Assembly (NCBI GenBank): GCA_025462865.1
Contig: JAOAPI010000146.1
Location: 1-64,000, forward strand
Source of the DNA: Candidatus Sulfotelmatobacter sp.
GTDB taxonomy: Bacteria; Acidobacteriota; Terriglobia; Terriglobales; Acidobacteriaceae
Reading direction: 5' to 3'
Length of the DNA stretch: 64,000 bases
Within the stretch, counting starts at the first letter, position 1, and each line of letters starts with the position of its first letter. Shown here piece by piece: positions 24,510 to 33,353 of this stretch. A program made the translations under genes and the position numbers. Below the pieces are notes generated by a model. It did not search any database. It was given only the letters and a program-made list of their open reading frames with translations, and was not told the DNA's origin.

Positions 24510-26813
24510 ATGGCCGGAGCCACTGCGGTTGCCCCAATCCTGATATCCGATCAAAAGGTGCAAGGCATCTCGTCCGCCAAGTCGCAACCCTGGTGGTATC
24601 TCTTCTTCTTCATTTCCGGATTTCCCGCGCTTCTCTATCAGATCGTATGGGAGCGCGCACTCTTCACCCTCTACGGAATAAATATTGAGTCGGTCACCAT
24701 GGTTGTTACCGCATTTCTCGTGGGACTCGGTATTGGCAGCCTTCTCGGCGGCATCTTTTCTCGTTACGAACGCTGGTCGCTGCTCAGAATCTTCGGGATC
24801 GTAGAATTGCTCATCGGATTGTATGGAATTTTTTCGCTGAATCTGTTTCACTGGGCCGCGAAATTTACCGCCGGATCTTCACCGCTCCAAACTGGACTCA
24901 TTGCCTTCACCCTGGTTGCCCTTCCGACCGTGCTCATGGGAGCGACGCTTCCCCTGCTGGTTTCTTACACCGTGCGTTTGTCGCACAATGTCGGAACCTC
25001 AGTCGGAGCGCTGTATGCCGTCAACACTCTGGGCTCGGCCGCAGCCTGTTTCTGCGCGGGCCTGTTTCTGATGCGCTCGCTCGGTCAGGCCAAAACGGTG
25101 GCTTTGGCTGCAAGCCTGAACGCACTCGTTGGCGCAAGCGTGCTGGCCTGGCAGTTCTTCCGCCGAAAGCTGCCCAGCGATACCGTACCGCAGAACGACG
25201 CGGCACCGCCTCCCATTACTGAGCCATCCCTCATCAGTTTTCCAACCGCCGTCGTCATCGGAGGCGTAGCCGGGTTCATCTCGCTCGGCTACGAAATCGT
25301 CTGGTTCCGGCTCTTCTCGTTCACCACCGGAGGCCTGGCGAAAAGTTTCGCATTCCTTCTCGGAGCTTATCTCGCCGGAATCGCGGGAGGATCGGTCGCC
25401 ACCAATCGTGTTTGCAAAATAATTACGAAGCCGCAAACCTTCATCCGCTTTCTGGTTGCCACGGTATTCGGCGCAAATCTGCTCGGCTTCCTTGTCGGTC
25501 CAATCCTATTCAATTCCGTCATCCACGCGTCTTATCTCTGGACGCTTCTGCCGATCGCGCTCGCCGCCGCCTGTCTCGGCGCAGTCTTCCCCATGCTCTG
25601 CCACATCTCGATTCCTCCCGACGGTAGTGCCGGAGCGCGCATGAGCTATGTCTATCTCAGCAACATTGCAGGCTCGGCGCTCGGCAGCTATCTCACCGGC
25701 TTCGTGCTGATGGATTTCCTTCCCTTGCCCTATGTCACCGTAGTGCTTACCCTGCTCGGTCTCGGCCTCGGAGCAGTACTGCTGCTCCGCGCGCAATTGA
25801 AACGCACTACATTCCTCATATCGGCCGCCGCTGCTTTTATTGGCGCGCTGCTTGTCGTCCAGTCTCCCGGATTTCTGTTTCATCACATGTACGAAAAGAT
25901 GCAGCTGAAAACCAGTTACGTGCCAGCCGCGGCATACGCCACCGTGGTCGAAACGCGCAGCGGCGTAATCACCGTCACCCCGGACGGCATGGTGTTCGGC
26001 GGCGGCATCTATGACGGACGCTTCAGCGTGAACCTGGTCAATGACGCGAATGGAATCGAACGTCCGTTTGCCCTGAGCTACTTTCATCCCAATCCCCGCG
26101 AAGTGCTGATGATCGGCCTTTCCTCCGGATCATGGGCGCAGGTCGTCGCCAGCAATCCTCAGGTTGAGCGCCTCACCATCGTCGAAATCAATCCTGGATA
26201 TCTGCGCCTCATCCAGCACAACGACACGGTCTCCAGCCTGCTACGAAATCCAAAAGTTCACATCGAGATTGACGATGGCCGCCGCTGGCTCGTCCGCAAC
26301 GTCGACCGAAAGTTCGACGCCATTGTGATGAATACCACTCACCATTGGCGCTCCAATTCTTCCAATCTGCTGTCTGTGGAATTTCTCCAACTGATTCGCC
26401 GCCACCTCAACCCCGGCGGAGTGCACTTCTACAACACCACCGGATCGGACGAAGTCATGGCTACCGGCGTCCGCGTTTTTCCCTACGGAATGCGTCTGGT
26501 GAATTTCATGGTGGTCAGCGATACGCCGCTCCAGCTGAATGCCGGCCGCTGGCTCGACGTGCTCCTGCAATACAGGATCGACGGCAAGCCGGTATTCGAC
26601 GTCACCCAACCGCAGCAGCGCCGCCGTCTGCAAGAAGTCGTGCTCTTGTCCGCCACCATGGACCGTTCCCTGCCCACCCCGTTCACTCTTGAATCCGCCC
26701 CCCACATCCGCGCCCGCACTTCTCAAACCCGCATCATCACCGATGACAACATGGGCACCGAATGGTTCCAGCAAGCCCCGGAGTCAGGGAAAAAGCCCGA
26801 AGTAACGCACTGA
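24510..26813 (+). CDS. Fused multi-TM / spermidine synthase-like membrane protein
   Basis: A 767-residue protein with at least twelve hydrophobic segments in residues 25-440 (for example FFISGFPALLYQIVWERALF, then LVGLGIGSLLGGIF) followed by a soluble methyltransferase-fold domain. The second part carries a nucleotide-type glycine loop (LMIGLSSGSWAQVVA) and VEINPGYLRLI and DDGRRWLVRN, as in spermidine synthases. This two-part layout is common among membrane-bound spermidine synthase homologues with no known substrate. I start at the ATG at 24510 because GGAGAAC lies just upstream; an ATG ten codons earlier lacks a site. Polyamine synthesis is possible but unproven. Confidence 0.85.
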   Translation: MAGATAVAPILISDQKVQGISSAKSQPWWYLFFFISGFPALLYQIVWERALFTLYGINIESVTMVVTAFLVGLGIGSLLGGIFSRYERWSLLRIFGIVELLIGLYGIFSLNLFHWAAKFTAGSSPLQTGLIAFTLVALPTVLMGATLPLLVSYTVRLSHNVGTSVGALYAVNTLGSAAACFCAGLFLMRSLGQAKTVALAASLNALVGASVLAWQFFRRKLPSDTVPQNDAAPPPITEPSLISFPTAVVIGGVAGFISLGYEIVWFRLFSFTTGGLAKSFAFLLGAYLAGIAGGSVATNRVCKIITKPQTFIRFLVATVFGANLLGFLVGPILFNSVIHASYLWTLLPIALAAACLGAVFPMLCHISIPPDGSAGARMSYVYLSNIAGSALGSYLTGFVLMDFLPLPYVTVVLTLLGLGLGAVLLLRAQLKRTTFLISAAAAFIGALLVVQSPGFLFHHMYEKMQLKTSYVPAAAYATVVETRSGVITVTPDGMVFGGGIYDGRFSVNLVNDANGIERPFALSYFHPNPREVLMIGLSSGSWAQVVASNPQVERLTIVEINPGYLRLIQHNDTVSSLLRNPKVHIEIDDGRRWLVRNVDRKFDAIVMNTTHHWRSNSSNLLSVEFLQLIRRHLNPGGVHFYNTTGSDEVMATGVRVFPYGMRLVNFMVVSDTPLQLNAGRWLDVLLQYRIDGKPVFDVTQPQQRRRLQEVVLLSATMDRSLPTPFTLESAPHIRARTSQTRIITDDNMGTEWFQQAPESGKKPEVTH

Positions 26814-26865
26814 TCTCGATTCGTTTTTTCGGAACGGGCGTGCACGACCAGTCCTGAGGCTGCCT

Positions 26866-26890
26866 CACTCGTCGCGATTTTCGACGAGTG
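26866..26890. repeat. Hairpin between convergent genes
   Basis: CACTCGTCG (26866-26874) pairs perfectly with CGACGAGTG (26882-26890) around CGATTTT. It lies between the stop of the membrane-synthase gene and the stop of the convergent PspC gene. It has no T-tract of note, so it is either a weak bidirectional terminator or a member of the palindromic repeats. Its layout (CGA-loop, followed by GGGCAC) resembles the CTCGC palindromes. Confidence 0.5.
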
Positions 26891-26941
26891 GGCACAACGG
26901 ACCTACCCACCTGCTCCAACGATCCGCCACCCCGCAAATCC

Positions 26942-27259
26942 CTAACCCGCCACCGGCTGTTGTGACGCAAGCACCGGCCGCAGTTCCGGCTCCGCTGGAA
27001 CCATAATCCACGCCAGCAGGTACGTAACCACGCCCGGACAAATTCCGGTAGCGAGCATGATGAACACGCACAGGACGCGCACCAGCGTTACGTCAAGATC
27101 GAAATACTGAGCCAGCCCGGCACAAACGCCTGCGATCTTTCTGTCGGCTCGCGAGCGCGTCAATCTCTTCTCCGCGGGCGGAGTCCCCACGACGTTCCCG
27201 CAGTAGGCGCAAAAGCGCCCGTCCTCGGCGATGGCCTTGCCGCAAGCGTTGCAGTACAT
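26942..27259 (-). CDS. Zinc-ribbon PspC-domain membrane protein
   Basis: A 105-residue protein. The N-terminal double CxxC zinc ribbon is MYCNACGKAIAEDG and FCAYCGN. A PspC domain follows: LTRSRADRKIAGVCAGLAQY, then the hydrophobic segment VLCVFIMLATGICPGVVTYLLAWIMVP. PspC domains sense or signal membrane stress in phage-shock systems; the ribbon-PspC fusion is frequent in acidobacteria and firmicutes. It stands alone here, without pspA or pspB. The gap 27260-27435 between it and the ilv promoter holds nothing identifiable. Confidence 0.9.
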   Translation of the reverse strand: MYCNACGKAIAEDGRFCAYCGNVVGTPPAEKRLTRSRADRKIAGVCAGLAQYFDLDVTLVRVLCVFIMLATGICPGVVTYLLAWIMVPAEPELRPVLASQQPVAG

Positions 27260-27435
27260 AATTCGGTCTCCTTAATTCCTTCTTTAAGATACGAAGAGCA
27301 CACAGAAATGTTCCGCATTCGGCTGTCACGAGCAGCAAGCCTTTGTCTTTAGTAAATTAACCCCCCATCGAAGCCCTTCCAACGCAAACTCTTTACCCTT
27401 TTTTTGCGCCCTCCCAATGATGAAAAACTTCGTCC

Positions 27436-27464
27436 TTGACACCACAATTGACCTTCGGTAGCAT
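27436..27464 (+). promoter_or_regulatory. Promoter of the ilvC-ilvB-ilvN operon
   Basis: A perfect TTGACA at 27436-27441 and TAGCAT at 27459-27464 are separated by exactly 17 bases. Transcription would begin near 27471, about 57 bases before the ilvC start. No leader peptide rich in Leu, Ile or Val and no attenuator hairpin was seen in the leader, so control is more likely by the dyad at 27475. Confidence 0.65.
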
Positions 27465-27474
27465 TAATGAACCG

Positions 27475-27488
27475 ACCGACCGGTCGGT
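27475..27488. promoter_or_regulatory. Perfect 14-bp dyad at the ilvC transcription start, likely operator
   Basis: ACCGACCGGTCGGT is a perfect palindrome starting 11 bases after the -10 box, so it overlaps the expected first transcribed bases. An extra ACCG lies directly upstream, making an ACCG-ACCG-ACCG run on one side. GACCGGTC-centred dyads are typical sites for TetR-family repressors. A repressor binding there would block initiation. The regulator is unknown. Confidence 0.6.
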
Positions 27489-27527
27489 TTGTAACAGCAC
27501 TCATCATCATTAAAAGGAGCTTCCCCC

Positions 27528-28580
27528 GTGGCCACAATCTTTTACGAGCATGACGCTAATCCCAACTCGCTGAAGGGCAAAACCATCGCCATCCTGGGCT
27601 ACGGCAGCCAGGGACACGCCCAGGCCCAGAACCTTCGCGACAGCGGCTATAAGGTCATCGTCGGCCTTGAGCCCAACCGTCCCAGCACCCAGCAGGCTCG
27701 CGCCGATGGCATGGTTGTGGTTGCGCCGGATGAGGCCGCCAAGCGCGCCGACTGGATCCACGTGCTCACCCCCGACGAAACTCAGGCTGCTGTCTACGAG
27801 CAATACATCAAGCCTTATCTGCATCCCGGAAAAATTCTCGGCTTCTCCCACGGCTTCAGCATCCATTTCAAAACAATTGTCCCGCCATCGGACGTTGACG
27901 TCGTAATGATCGCGCCCAAAAGCCCCGGTCACCTTCTGCGCCGCGTCTATGCCGAAGGCCGCGGCGTGCCGTCGCTCATCGCCATCAGCCAGGATTCCAG
28001 CAAGCGCGCTCACGAGTACGCGCTGGCCTACGCCCACGGCATCGGCTCGACTCGCGCCGGAGTGTTGCAGACCACATTCAAGGAAGAAACCGAGAGCGAT
28101 CTTTTCGGCGAGCAGGCAGTGCTGTGCGGCGGTCTGACGTCGCTGATCAAGAAGGGATTCGAAACCCTGGTAGAAGCCGGCTACGCCCCCGAGATTGCCT
28201 ACTTCGAGTGCCTGCACGAGATGAAGCTGATCGTCGATCTCATTTACGAAGGCGGCCTCTCGCGCATGCGTCACTCCATTTCAAACACCGCGGAATATGG
28301 CGACCTGACGCGCGGCGAAAAAGTTGTTGGCGATGCCACACGTGCTGCCATGAAGAAAACTCTCGCCGATATTCAGGATGGAACCTTCGCCCGCGAGTGG
28401 ATCAAGGAAAACAAAGACGGCGGCTACAACTTCAACGACCTGCGCCAGAAAGAACAGCAGCATCCCATCGAGATCATCGGCGCGCAGTTGCGCGGCATGA
28501 TGAGCTGGCTGCCCGGACGCGAAGCGAAAAAACCTGCCGAGGCGAAGAAGCCCGAGCCCGAACAGGTCGTGAATGCTTAA
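27528..28580 (+). CDS. ilvC: Ketol-acid reductoisomerase
   Basis: A class I enzyme of 350 residues that converts acetolactate or acetohydroxybutyrate with NADPH in Val/Ile synthesis. The Rossmann loop [17 protein letters not shown] starts at residue 24. The C-terminal helical domain has the metal ligands in [10 protein letters not shown] and [10 protein letters not shown](V)DLIYEGG. The start is GTG at 27528 with AAGGAG nine bases upstream. The C-terminus is longer than usual, with an Ala/Lys/Glu-Pro-rich tail ([13 protein letters not shown]) of about 20 residues. The stop overlaps the ilvB start by eight bases. Confidence 0.97.
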   Translation: MATIFYEHDANPNSLKGKTIAILGYGSQGHAQAQNLRDSGYKVIVGLEPNRPSTQQARADGMVVVAPDEAAKRADWIHVLTPDETQAAVYEQYIKPYLHPGKILGFSHGFSIHFKTIVPPSDVDVVMIAPKSPGHLLRRVYAEGRGVPSLIAISQDSSKRAHEYALAYAHGIGSTRAGVLQTTFKEETESDLFGEQAVLCGGLTSLIKKGFETLVEAGYAPEIAYFECLHEMKLIVDLIYEGGLSRMRHSISNTAEYGDLTRGEKVVGDATRAAMKKTLADIQDGTFAREWIKENKDGGYNFNDLRQKEQQHPIEIIGAQLRGMMSWLPGREAKKPAEAKKPEPEQVVNA

Positions 28581-30267
28581 GGGAGCCGAAATCGTTCTGC
28601 AGTGCATCCGTGCCGAAGGGGTTGATCTCGTATTTGGCTACCCCGGCGGCGCGATCATGCCACTCTACGACGCGCTCGAAGGCAGCGGCGTCCGCCACGT
28701 TCTCACCCGTCATGAGCAGGGCGCGGTCTTTGCCGCGGAGGGCTATGCGCGCGTCACCGGAAAAATTGGCGTCGCCATGGCGACCAGCGGCCCCGGCGCG
28801 ACCAACCTCGTCACCGGCATCGCCGACGCGAAAATGGATTCCGTCCCACTTGTCTGCATCACCGGACAAGTTCGCACTGCAATGATTGGCACTGACGCAT
28901 TTCAGGAAACCGACGTTTTCGGTGTCACGCTTTCGCTGACCAAGTGGAGCCGGCTGGTCCGCACCATCGACGAAATTCCTGAAGTCATTGCCGAAGGATT
29001 TCACTGGGCCCGCAGTGGACGGCCCGGGCCGGTACTCATCGACATTCCGACTGACATACTGAAGGCGAAGAAAGAGTTTTCCGGCCCGGTAAAGTTCACT
29101 CCGCACGTCCGGCCCGTCGAGGCGAAAGCCGAAGGTGCGTCCACCGACACGATCGCGGCCTTGCTGCAAAGGGCTGCCCGACCGGTGGCGCTCGTCGGCG
29201 CCGGCGCGAAACTTTCCGGAGCAATTCCCGAACTTCGGCGACTGCTCGACCATCTGAATATTCCAACCTTCGCTACCGTCCACGGCTTGGGCGCCGTTCC
29301 ACCTCAGTCTCCGTATTACCTCGGCATGGTCGGAATGCACGGCACTCGCGCAGCCAACACCGCATTGCATGAAACTGACTTGTTGCTGGTTTTCGGAGCG
29401 CGCCTCGATGACCGCGTCACCGGTGATCCCAGCCGCTTCGCGCCTCACGCCAAGATCGTTCACTTTGAAATCGACCCCGCTCAGCTCGATCGCGTGCGCG
29501 CTTGCGAGTTGCCTGTAATTGGCAACCTCGCCGACACAATTCCCGCCTTTCAAGCGGAACTGCATCGCCACTCTCTACCCGACTGGAACGCATGGCGCAC
29601 GCTCGCCTGTGGACCCGAGCGTGCCGAACTTGATCCGCGTGGCTTGGCGCAACCAACAATTCGTTTTCTCGATGAACTTTTCAGCCGGCTCCCGCAAGAC
29701 AATGTCGTCATCGCCGACGTAGGCCAGCACCAGATGTGGGCGGCACAGCGTTATCGCTCGTCCTCCCCTCGAGGCTTCATTACCTCAGGCGGCCTGGGAG
29801 CGATGGGTTTCGCCCTGCCCGCCGCTGTAGGCGTGCAACTGGCAAAGCCGGAAACCTGCGTGCTCTGCGTTTCCGGCGATGGCGGTTTTCAGATGAACAT
29901 TCAGGAGCTCGCCACCGTTCACCGTCTCGGCCTCCCCATAAAAATGGTGATCGTCGACAACAAATATCTGGGGATGGTGCGGCAGTGGCAGCAGCTTTTC
30001 TACGCACGCAATTACGCTGAAACCGATTTGAGCGATAACCCGGATTTCGTCGAGATCGCCAAGGCTTACAAGATTCACGGATGGCGCCTGAACGAGGCTG
30101 CCATGGCCGAGTTTCCGGTATCGGCCGACACGGGAGATCTCATCGAGAATTTCCTGCGCTCGCCGAATGCCGAGTTGCTGGTATTTGATTGTGCTCCCGA
30201 AGCGAACGTGTACCCCATGGTTCCGGCGGGAGCGTCGCTTTCAGAGATGGTTTTCGAAGACGAGTAA
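28573..30267 (+). CDS. ilvB: Acetolactate synthase large (catalytic) subunit
   Basis: A 564-residue thiamine-diphosphate enzyme that starts valine, leucine and isoleucine synthesis. The N-terminal PYR domain has [13 protein letters not shown] and the catalytic Glu in [15 protein letters not shown], with SGPGATNL after it. A central FAD/nucleotide domain follows, then the ThDP motif [18 protein letters not shown] ending near [14 protein letters not shown]. It is read from an ATG overlapping the end of ilvC. The pairing with ilvN directly downstream, separated by repeat copy 3, fits a biosynthetic AHAS. Assignment is secure. Confidence 0.96.
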   Translation: MLKGAEIVLQCIRAEGVDLVFGYPGGAIMPLYDALEGSGVRHVLTRHEQGAVFAAEGYARVTGKIGVAMATSGPGATNLVTGIADAKMDSVPLVCITGQVRTAMIGTDAFQETDVFGVTLSLTKWSRLVRTIDEIPEVIAEGFHWARSGRPGPVLIDIPTDILKAKKEFSGPVKFTPHVRPVEAKAEGASTDTIAALLQRAARPVALVGAGAKLSGAIPELRRLLDHLNIPTFATVHGLGAVPPQSPYYLGMVGMHGTRAANTALHETDLLLVFGARLDDRVTGDPSRFAPHAKIVHFEIDPAQLDRVRACELPVIGNLADTIPAFQAELHRHSLPDWNAWRTLACGPERAELDPRGLAQPTIRFLDELFSRLPQDNVVIADVGQHQMWAAQRYRSSSPRGFITSGGLGAMGFALPAAVGVQLAKPETCVLCVSGDGGFQMNIQELATVHRLGLPIKMVIVDNKYLGMVRQWQQLFYARNYAETDLSDNPDFVEIAKAYKIHGWRLNEAAMAEFPVSADTGDLIENFLRSPNAELLVFDCAPEANVYPMVPAGASLSEMVFEDE

Positions 30268-30270
30268 AAA

Positions 30271-30375
30271 AAATTGAGTAATTGCGAAATTTAGTAACTG
30301 GGAAATTTGAGCAACGCTTAAATCACCGATTCTAAATTACTCAATTACTAAATTCCCAAATTACTAAATTTTGCG
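30271..30375 (+). repeat. AT-rich octamer-unit inverted repeat element, copy 3 (ilvB-ilvN)
   Basis: The clearest copy of the family. The left arm has TTGAGTAA, TTGCGAAA, TTTAGTAA, CTGGGAAA and TTTGAGCAA; the right arm has TTACTCAA, TTACTAAA, TTCCCAAA and TTACTAAA. The arms are inverted with respect to one another, so the unit order can pair (TTTAGTAA with TTACTAAA, GGGAAA with TTCCCAAA). It fills the ilvB-ilvN gap up to the GAGGG ribosome-binding site. Confidence 0.75.
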
Positions 30376-30390
30376 TTGAGGGAAATGACT

Positions 30391-30705
30391 ATGCAAGTTT
30401 TTCACATCCGTTATCGCAACACGCAAGGCGCACTGATGCGCATCCTCAATGCGGTTTCCCGCCGGGGACTCGATCTCACCTCGGTGCACGCTGAGGCCGA
30501 CGGCCAGGATCATGCCGTCACTATGCAGCTCGAACTCAACCACAAGCAGATCGGCCAGCTTTATCGCGAGTGGTACTCGATCGTCGATGTCACGGATGTT
30601 CGTTCCAGCGCGTCGTTTCGCGATCACAAGGACGCGGACTGGGGTCCGCATCCGCCAACTTCAGAAACCGTCGCGCAGCAAACGGCGCGCGCGGCTTTGG
30701 CATAA
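30391..30705 (+). CDS. ilvN: Acetolactate synthase regulatory (ACT) subunit, short form
   Basis: A single ACT domain of 104 residues: MQVFHIRYRNTQGALMRILN, then RRGLDLTSVHAEADGQ, then LYREWYSIVDVTDVR, with a short C-terminal tail. It is the size of the short ilvN/ilvM type rather than the 160-residue ilvH type and is expected to give feedback control of IlvB. I use the ATG at 30391, since GAGGG sits eight bases upstream; the ATG two codons earlier is too close to it. It follows the AT-rich element, 123 bases after ilvB. Confidence 0.9.
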   Translation: MQVFHIRYRNTQGALMRILNAVSRRGLDLTSVHAEADGQDHAVTMQLELNHKQIGQLYREWYSIVDVTDVRSSASFRDHKDADWGPHPPTSETVAQQTARAALA

Positions 30706-30826
30706 CTTAACTTTTTGTTCCGCAAGCGTCAGCAGCATGATGTCTTCCTGGGTAAGCGTCATGCCGATTGGAAACCTGCAGTTGGAATGTGGCCTCCTTT
30801 TTTCCAGCCGCGGGTTTCCGTTTTTC

Positions 30827-30880
30827 ATTGTCATCCCGAGCGCAGCGAGAGCTTGCCCTGAGCGAAGTCGAAGGGGACCT
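30827..30880 (+). repeat. Dispersed GTCATCCCGAGCGCAGCGAG repeat
   Basis: A single copy of the same family as at 19078: GTCATCCCGAGCGCAGCGAG, then CTTGCCCTGAGCGAAGTCGAAGG. It lies in the 250-base gap between ilvN and ilvD. Nothing else in this gap was recognisable apart from a possible weak ilvD promoter that I cannot place with confidence. Confidence 0.6.
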
Positions 30881-30957
30881 TGGTGTTCGCTGTCGCTATC
30901 GATGTTCTCGCCTCGAGACGATGCTGCCCAGCAGCGCCACTGTTGTAATCTTTCCGA

Positions 30958-32634
30958 ATGGACCTAAAGAAACGTAGCCGTGGCATCACCGACGGACGCG
31001 ATCGCGCCCCCGCGCGCGCCATGTTCAAAGCCATCGGCTTCACCGACGCCGACCTGCGCAAGCCACTGATCGGCGTCGCCAATACCTGGATTGAAACCAT
31101 GCCCTGCAACTTTCACCTGCGCCGCCTCTCCGCGAAAGTGAAAGAAGGCATCCGCGCCGCCGGTGGCACGCCCATGGAGTTCAACACCATTGCTATTTCC
31201 GACGGCGAAACCATGGGCACCGAAGGCATGCGCGCCTCGCTGGTAAGCCGCGAGTTGATTGCGGATTCCATCGAACTCGTCTGCCGCGGACAATTGTTCG
31301 ACGCCGTCGTCTGCGTAGTGGGCTGCGATAAAACCATTCCAGCCGCCGCCATGGCCCTCGCGCGCATGGATCTTCCCGGCCTCGTTCTCTACGGTGGCAC
31401 CATTGCCCCCGGCACCTATCAAGGCAAAGATGTAACCATCCAGGATGTTTTCGAAGCCGTTGGCGCAAACGCCGCCGGAAAAATTACGGATCAGGAATTA
31501 CACGATCTCGAAAATGTAGCTTGCCCCGGCGCTGGCGCATGCGGCGGCCAGTACACCGCGAATACCATGTCCACTGTGATGGAGATAATCGGCCTCTCGC
31601 CCATGGGGTTCAATAGCGTGCCCGCCATGGACGGGCAAAAAGATCAGATCGCTTTCGATTGCGGCAAAGTCGTGATGAGTCTCCTGCAGAAAGAAATACG
31701 TCCGCGGCAAATTCTCACTCGCGATGCCTTCGAAAATGCAATCGCATCCGTGGCGGCGACCGGCGGTTCCACCAACGCCGTCCTGCACCTCCTGGCGATC
31801 GCCCGCGAAGCTGACGTCGATCTACAGATTGACGATTTCCAAACCGTCAGCGAGCGCACTCCTCTGCTCGCCGATCTGAAGCCCTCCGGACGTTTTGTCG
31901 CGGCCGATATGCATCGCGCCGGCGGCGTGCGCCTGCTGCTTCGTCGCTTGCTGAAAGGAAAGCACATTCACCCCACCGCGAAAACCGTGACCGGACTTTC
32001 GCTGAAAGAAGAAAGTGAAAGCGCCGTGGAAGCTCCCGGCCAGGCAGTGATTGCGCCGCTGGAGAAGCCTCTCAAGAAAACCGGAGGCCTCGTCATCCTG
32101 AAAGGAAATCTCGCCCCTGAAGGCTGCGTCGCCAAAATCAGCGGACACGAACGGCTCGAACATCGCGGTCCAGCGCGGGTCTTTGAATCCGAAGAAGACG
32201 CCATGGCCGCCGTCACCGGCAAGAAAATTAATTCCGGCGACGTCATCGTCATCCGCAATGAAGGCCCCAAAGGCGGTCCGGGGATGCGCGAAATGCTAAG
32301 TGTCACCGGCGCCATTGTCGGGGAAGGCTTAGGCTCTTCCGTCGCTCTCCTAACCGACGGCCGTTTCAGTGGCGCCACCCACGGACTTATGGCCGGCCAC
32401 GTCTCCCCCGAAGCCGCGCTGGGCGGCCCGATCGCCGCCGTTCGTGACGGCGACATGATTCGCTTCGACGTCAGCCAGCGCATTCTGGAAGTCGAAATCA
32501 GCGACGAAGTGCTCCGCCAGCGCATGCAAGAATGGAAACCGCCTCAACCGCGTTACCCCACCGGCGTCTTCGCCAAATACGCCGCTCTGGTCTCATCCGC
32601 CTCGCAGGGCGCAATCACCCGCCCGCCGGCCTAA
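30958..32634 (+). CDS. ilvD: Dihydroxy-acid dehydratase
   Basis: A 558-residue iron-sulfur dehydratase that acts after IlvC to make the 2-oxo acids of valine and isoleucine. The three cluster cysteines are C50 (ETMPCNFHL), C123 (VVGCDKTIPA) and C195 (GAGACGGQYTANTM). This spacing matches the [2Fe-2S]-type enzymes. Other marks are ITDGRDRAPARAMFKAIG at the N-terminus and TDGRFSGATHGLMAGHVSPEA near the C-terminus. It is likely a separate transcription unit or a distal cistron, 252 bases after ilvN. It is an expected client of the ISC system. Confidence 0.97.
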   Translation: MDLKKRSRGITDGRDRAPARAMFKAIGFTDADLRKPLIGVANTWIETMPCNFHLRRLSAKVKEGIRAAGGTPMEFNTIAISDGETMGTEGMRASLVSRELIADSIELVCRGQLFDAVVCVVGCDKTIPAAAMALARMDLPGLVLYGGTIAPGTYQGKDVTIQDVFEAVGANAAGKITDQELHDLENVACPGAGACGGQYTANTMSTVMEIIGLSPMGFNSVPAMDGQKDQIAFDCGKVVMSLLQKEIRPRQILTRDAFENAIASVAATGGSTNAVLHLLAIAREADVDLQIDDFQTVSERTPLLADLKPSGRFVAADMHRAGGVRLLLRRLLKGKHIHPTAKTVTGLSLKEESESAVEAPGQAVIAPLEKPLKKTGGLVILKGNLAPEGCVAKISGHERLEHRGPARVFESEEDAMAAVTGKKINSGDVIVIRNEGPKGGPGMREMLSVTGAIVGEGLGSSVALLTDGRFSGATHGLMAGHVSPEAALGGPIAAVRDGDMIRFDVSQRILEVEISDEVLRQRMQEWKPPQPRYPTGVFAKYAALVSSASQGAITRPPA

Positions 32635-32657
32635 ATACCGTTAGCGAAGGTGGAAGA

Positions 32658-32710
32658 GCGGCGCTTCAGCGCCGCGTAAGTCGCCCATAATAGATCTGGG
32701 CTTCAGCCCA
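32658..32710. repeat. Two short palindromes after ilvD
   Basis: GCGGCGCttcaGCGCCGC (32658-32675) and TGGGCttcaGCCCA (32697-32710) share the TTCA tip and are perfect. They belong to the same class as 12022-12072 and 62285-62357. They could end ilvD transcription, but no T-run follows. Confidence 0.6.
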
Positions 32711-32841
32711 TGTAGCGTTCTGCACCTGTCTCCCGGCGAGGCCGAAAGTCGGCTGTCGGCTGTTCTTAATCATAGGATTTGTAAGCCTTGCGTGCGCTAC
32801 CCGACAGCCAGGCGAATCACTCTGCACTAGTATTGCCGAAG

Positions 32842-33024
32842 ATGCCCCGCAAGTCCCGCACGAAGCCGCATTCCACAAACATCCTTGACTACCACAGCAA
32901 CCTATCCATGCAGGAAAAGGAACATCTGGTGGCGGAAGCCATACTCAAGGCTGAACAAACGAAAAAGCCTCTCGAAAAAGTAAGCGGCCTCAAAGGCGAA
33001 CTCCCGCCCACGGTCCGGCGTTGA
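32842..33024 (+). CDS. Small basic hypothetical protein
   Basis: A 60-residue frame starting at ATG 32842 (MPRKSRTKPHSTNILDYHSN), with a basic N-terminus and an amphipathic Lys/Glu-rich helix (LSMQEKEHLVAEAILKAEQT). The frame is open from 32788 but that part is not protein-like. It has no family I can name. The composition and the helix argue for a real small protein, not for a chance frame; the evidence is modest. Confidence 0.4.
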   Translation: MPRKSRTKPHSTNILDYHSNLSMQEKEHLVAEAILKAEQTKKPLEKVSGLKGELPPTVRR

Positions 33025-33143
33025 AGAGACGGCCGCTTGCGTCGAGGCTACTCTCGGAAAGTCTCTTACATATCCCTTCCGCCGCGTCCCGTCCCGGCGT
33101 CGGTCTCTTGTGCGATCTGATGATCTGCTCATGAGGTCGCCCG

Positions 33144-33313
33144 ATGACTATTTCGATGTCGTATTCCCCAACTTGCTATATTTGCAAAAAGTCACTGAAC
33201 CTTGAATTCGCCACCGTTGATGAATACGGCAGAACCGTTCACGGGGGTGCTATTTCCTTAAGCTGGTTGCGAGGCCAACCTCTCCGCCCGCCACCAGGAA
33301 GCCCCAGCGCTGA
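33144..33313 (+). pseudogene. Small Cys-rich (CxxC...HGxC) protein, frameshifted
   Basis: The frame from ATG 33144 gives MTISMSYSPTCYICKKSLNL, then EFATVDEYGRTVHG, a LIM-like CxxC knuckle. It then turns into Arg/Ser-rich nonsense. In the next frame, from 33248, the sequence reads CYFLKLVARPTSPPATRKPQR and stops at 33313, restoring HGxCY, the expected second half of the zinc site. The break lies in the run of five G at 33243-33247; one missing base would explain it. Homopolymer position makes sequencing error a real possibility. If intact, the product would be about 56 residues of unknown function. Confidence 0.6.
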
Positions 33314-33353
33314 AAGATCTCGCGCGTCTCTTTCGCGCTACTTCCGCTCTCGC

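Noticed and set aside
27465-27527. T-box, leader peptide or attenuator before ilvC
   Set aside because: The leader is under 60 bases with no Ile/Val/Leu-rich frame, no T-box sequence and no terminator hairpin.
28474-29571. 365-residue minus-strand open frame over ilvB
   Set aside because: It lies antisense to a secure thiamine-diphosphate enzyme and shows no domain pattern.
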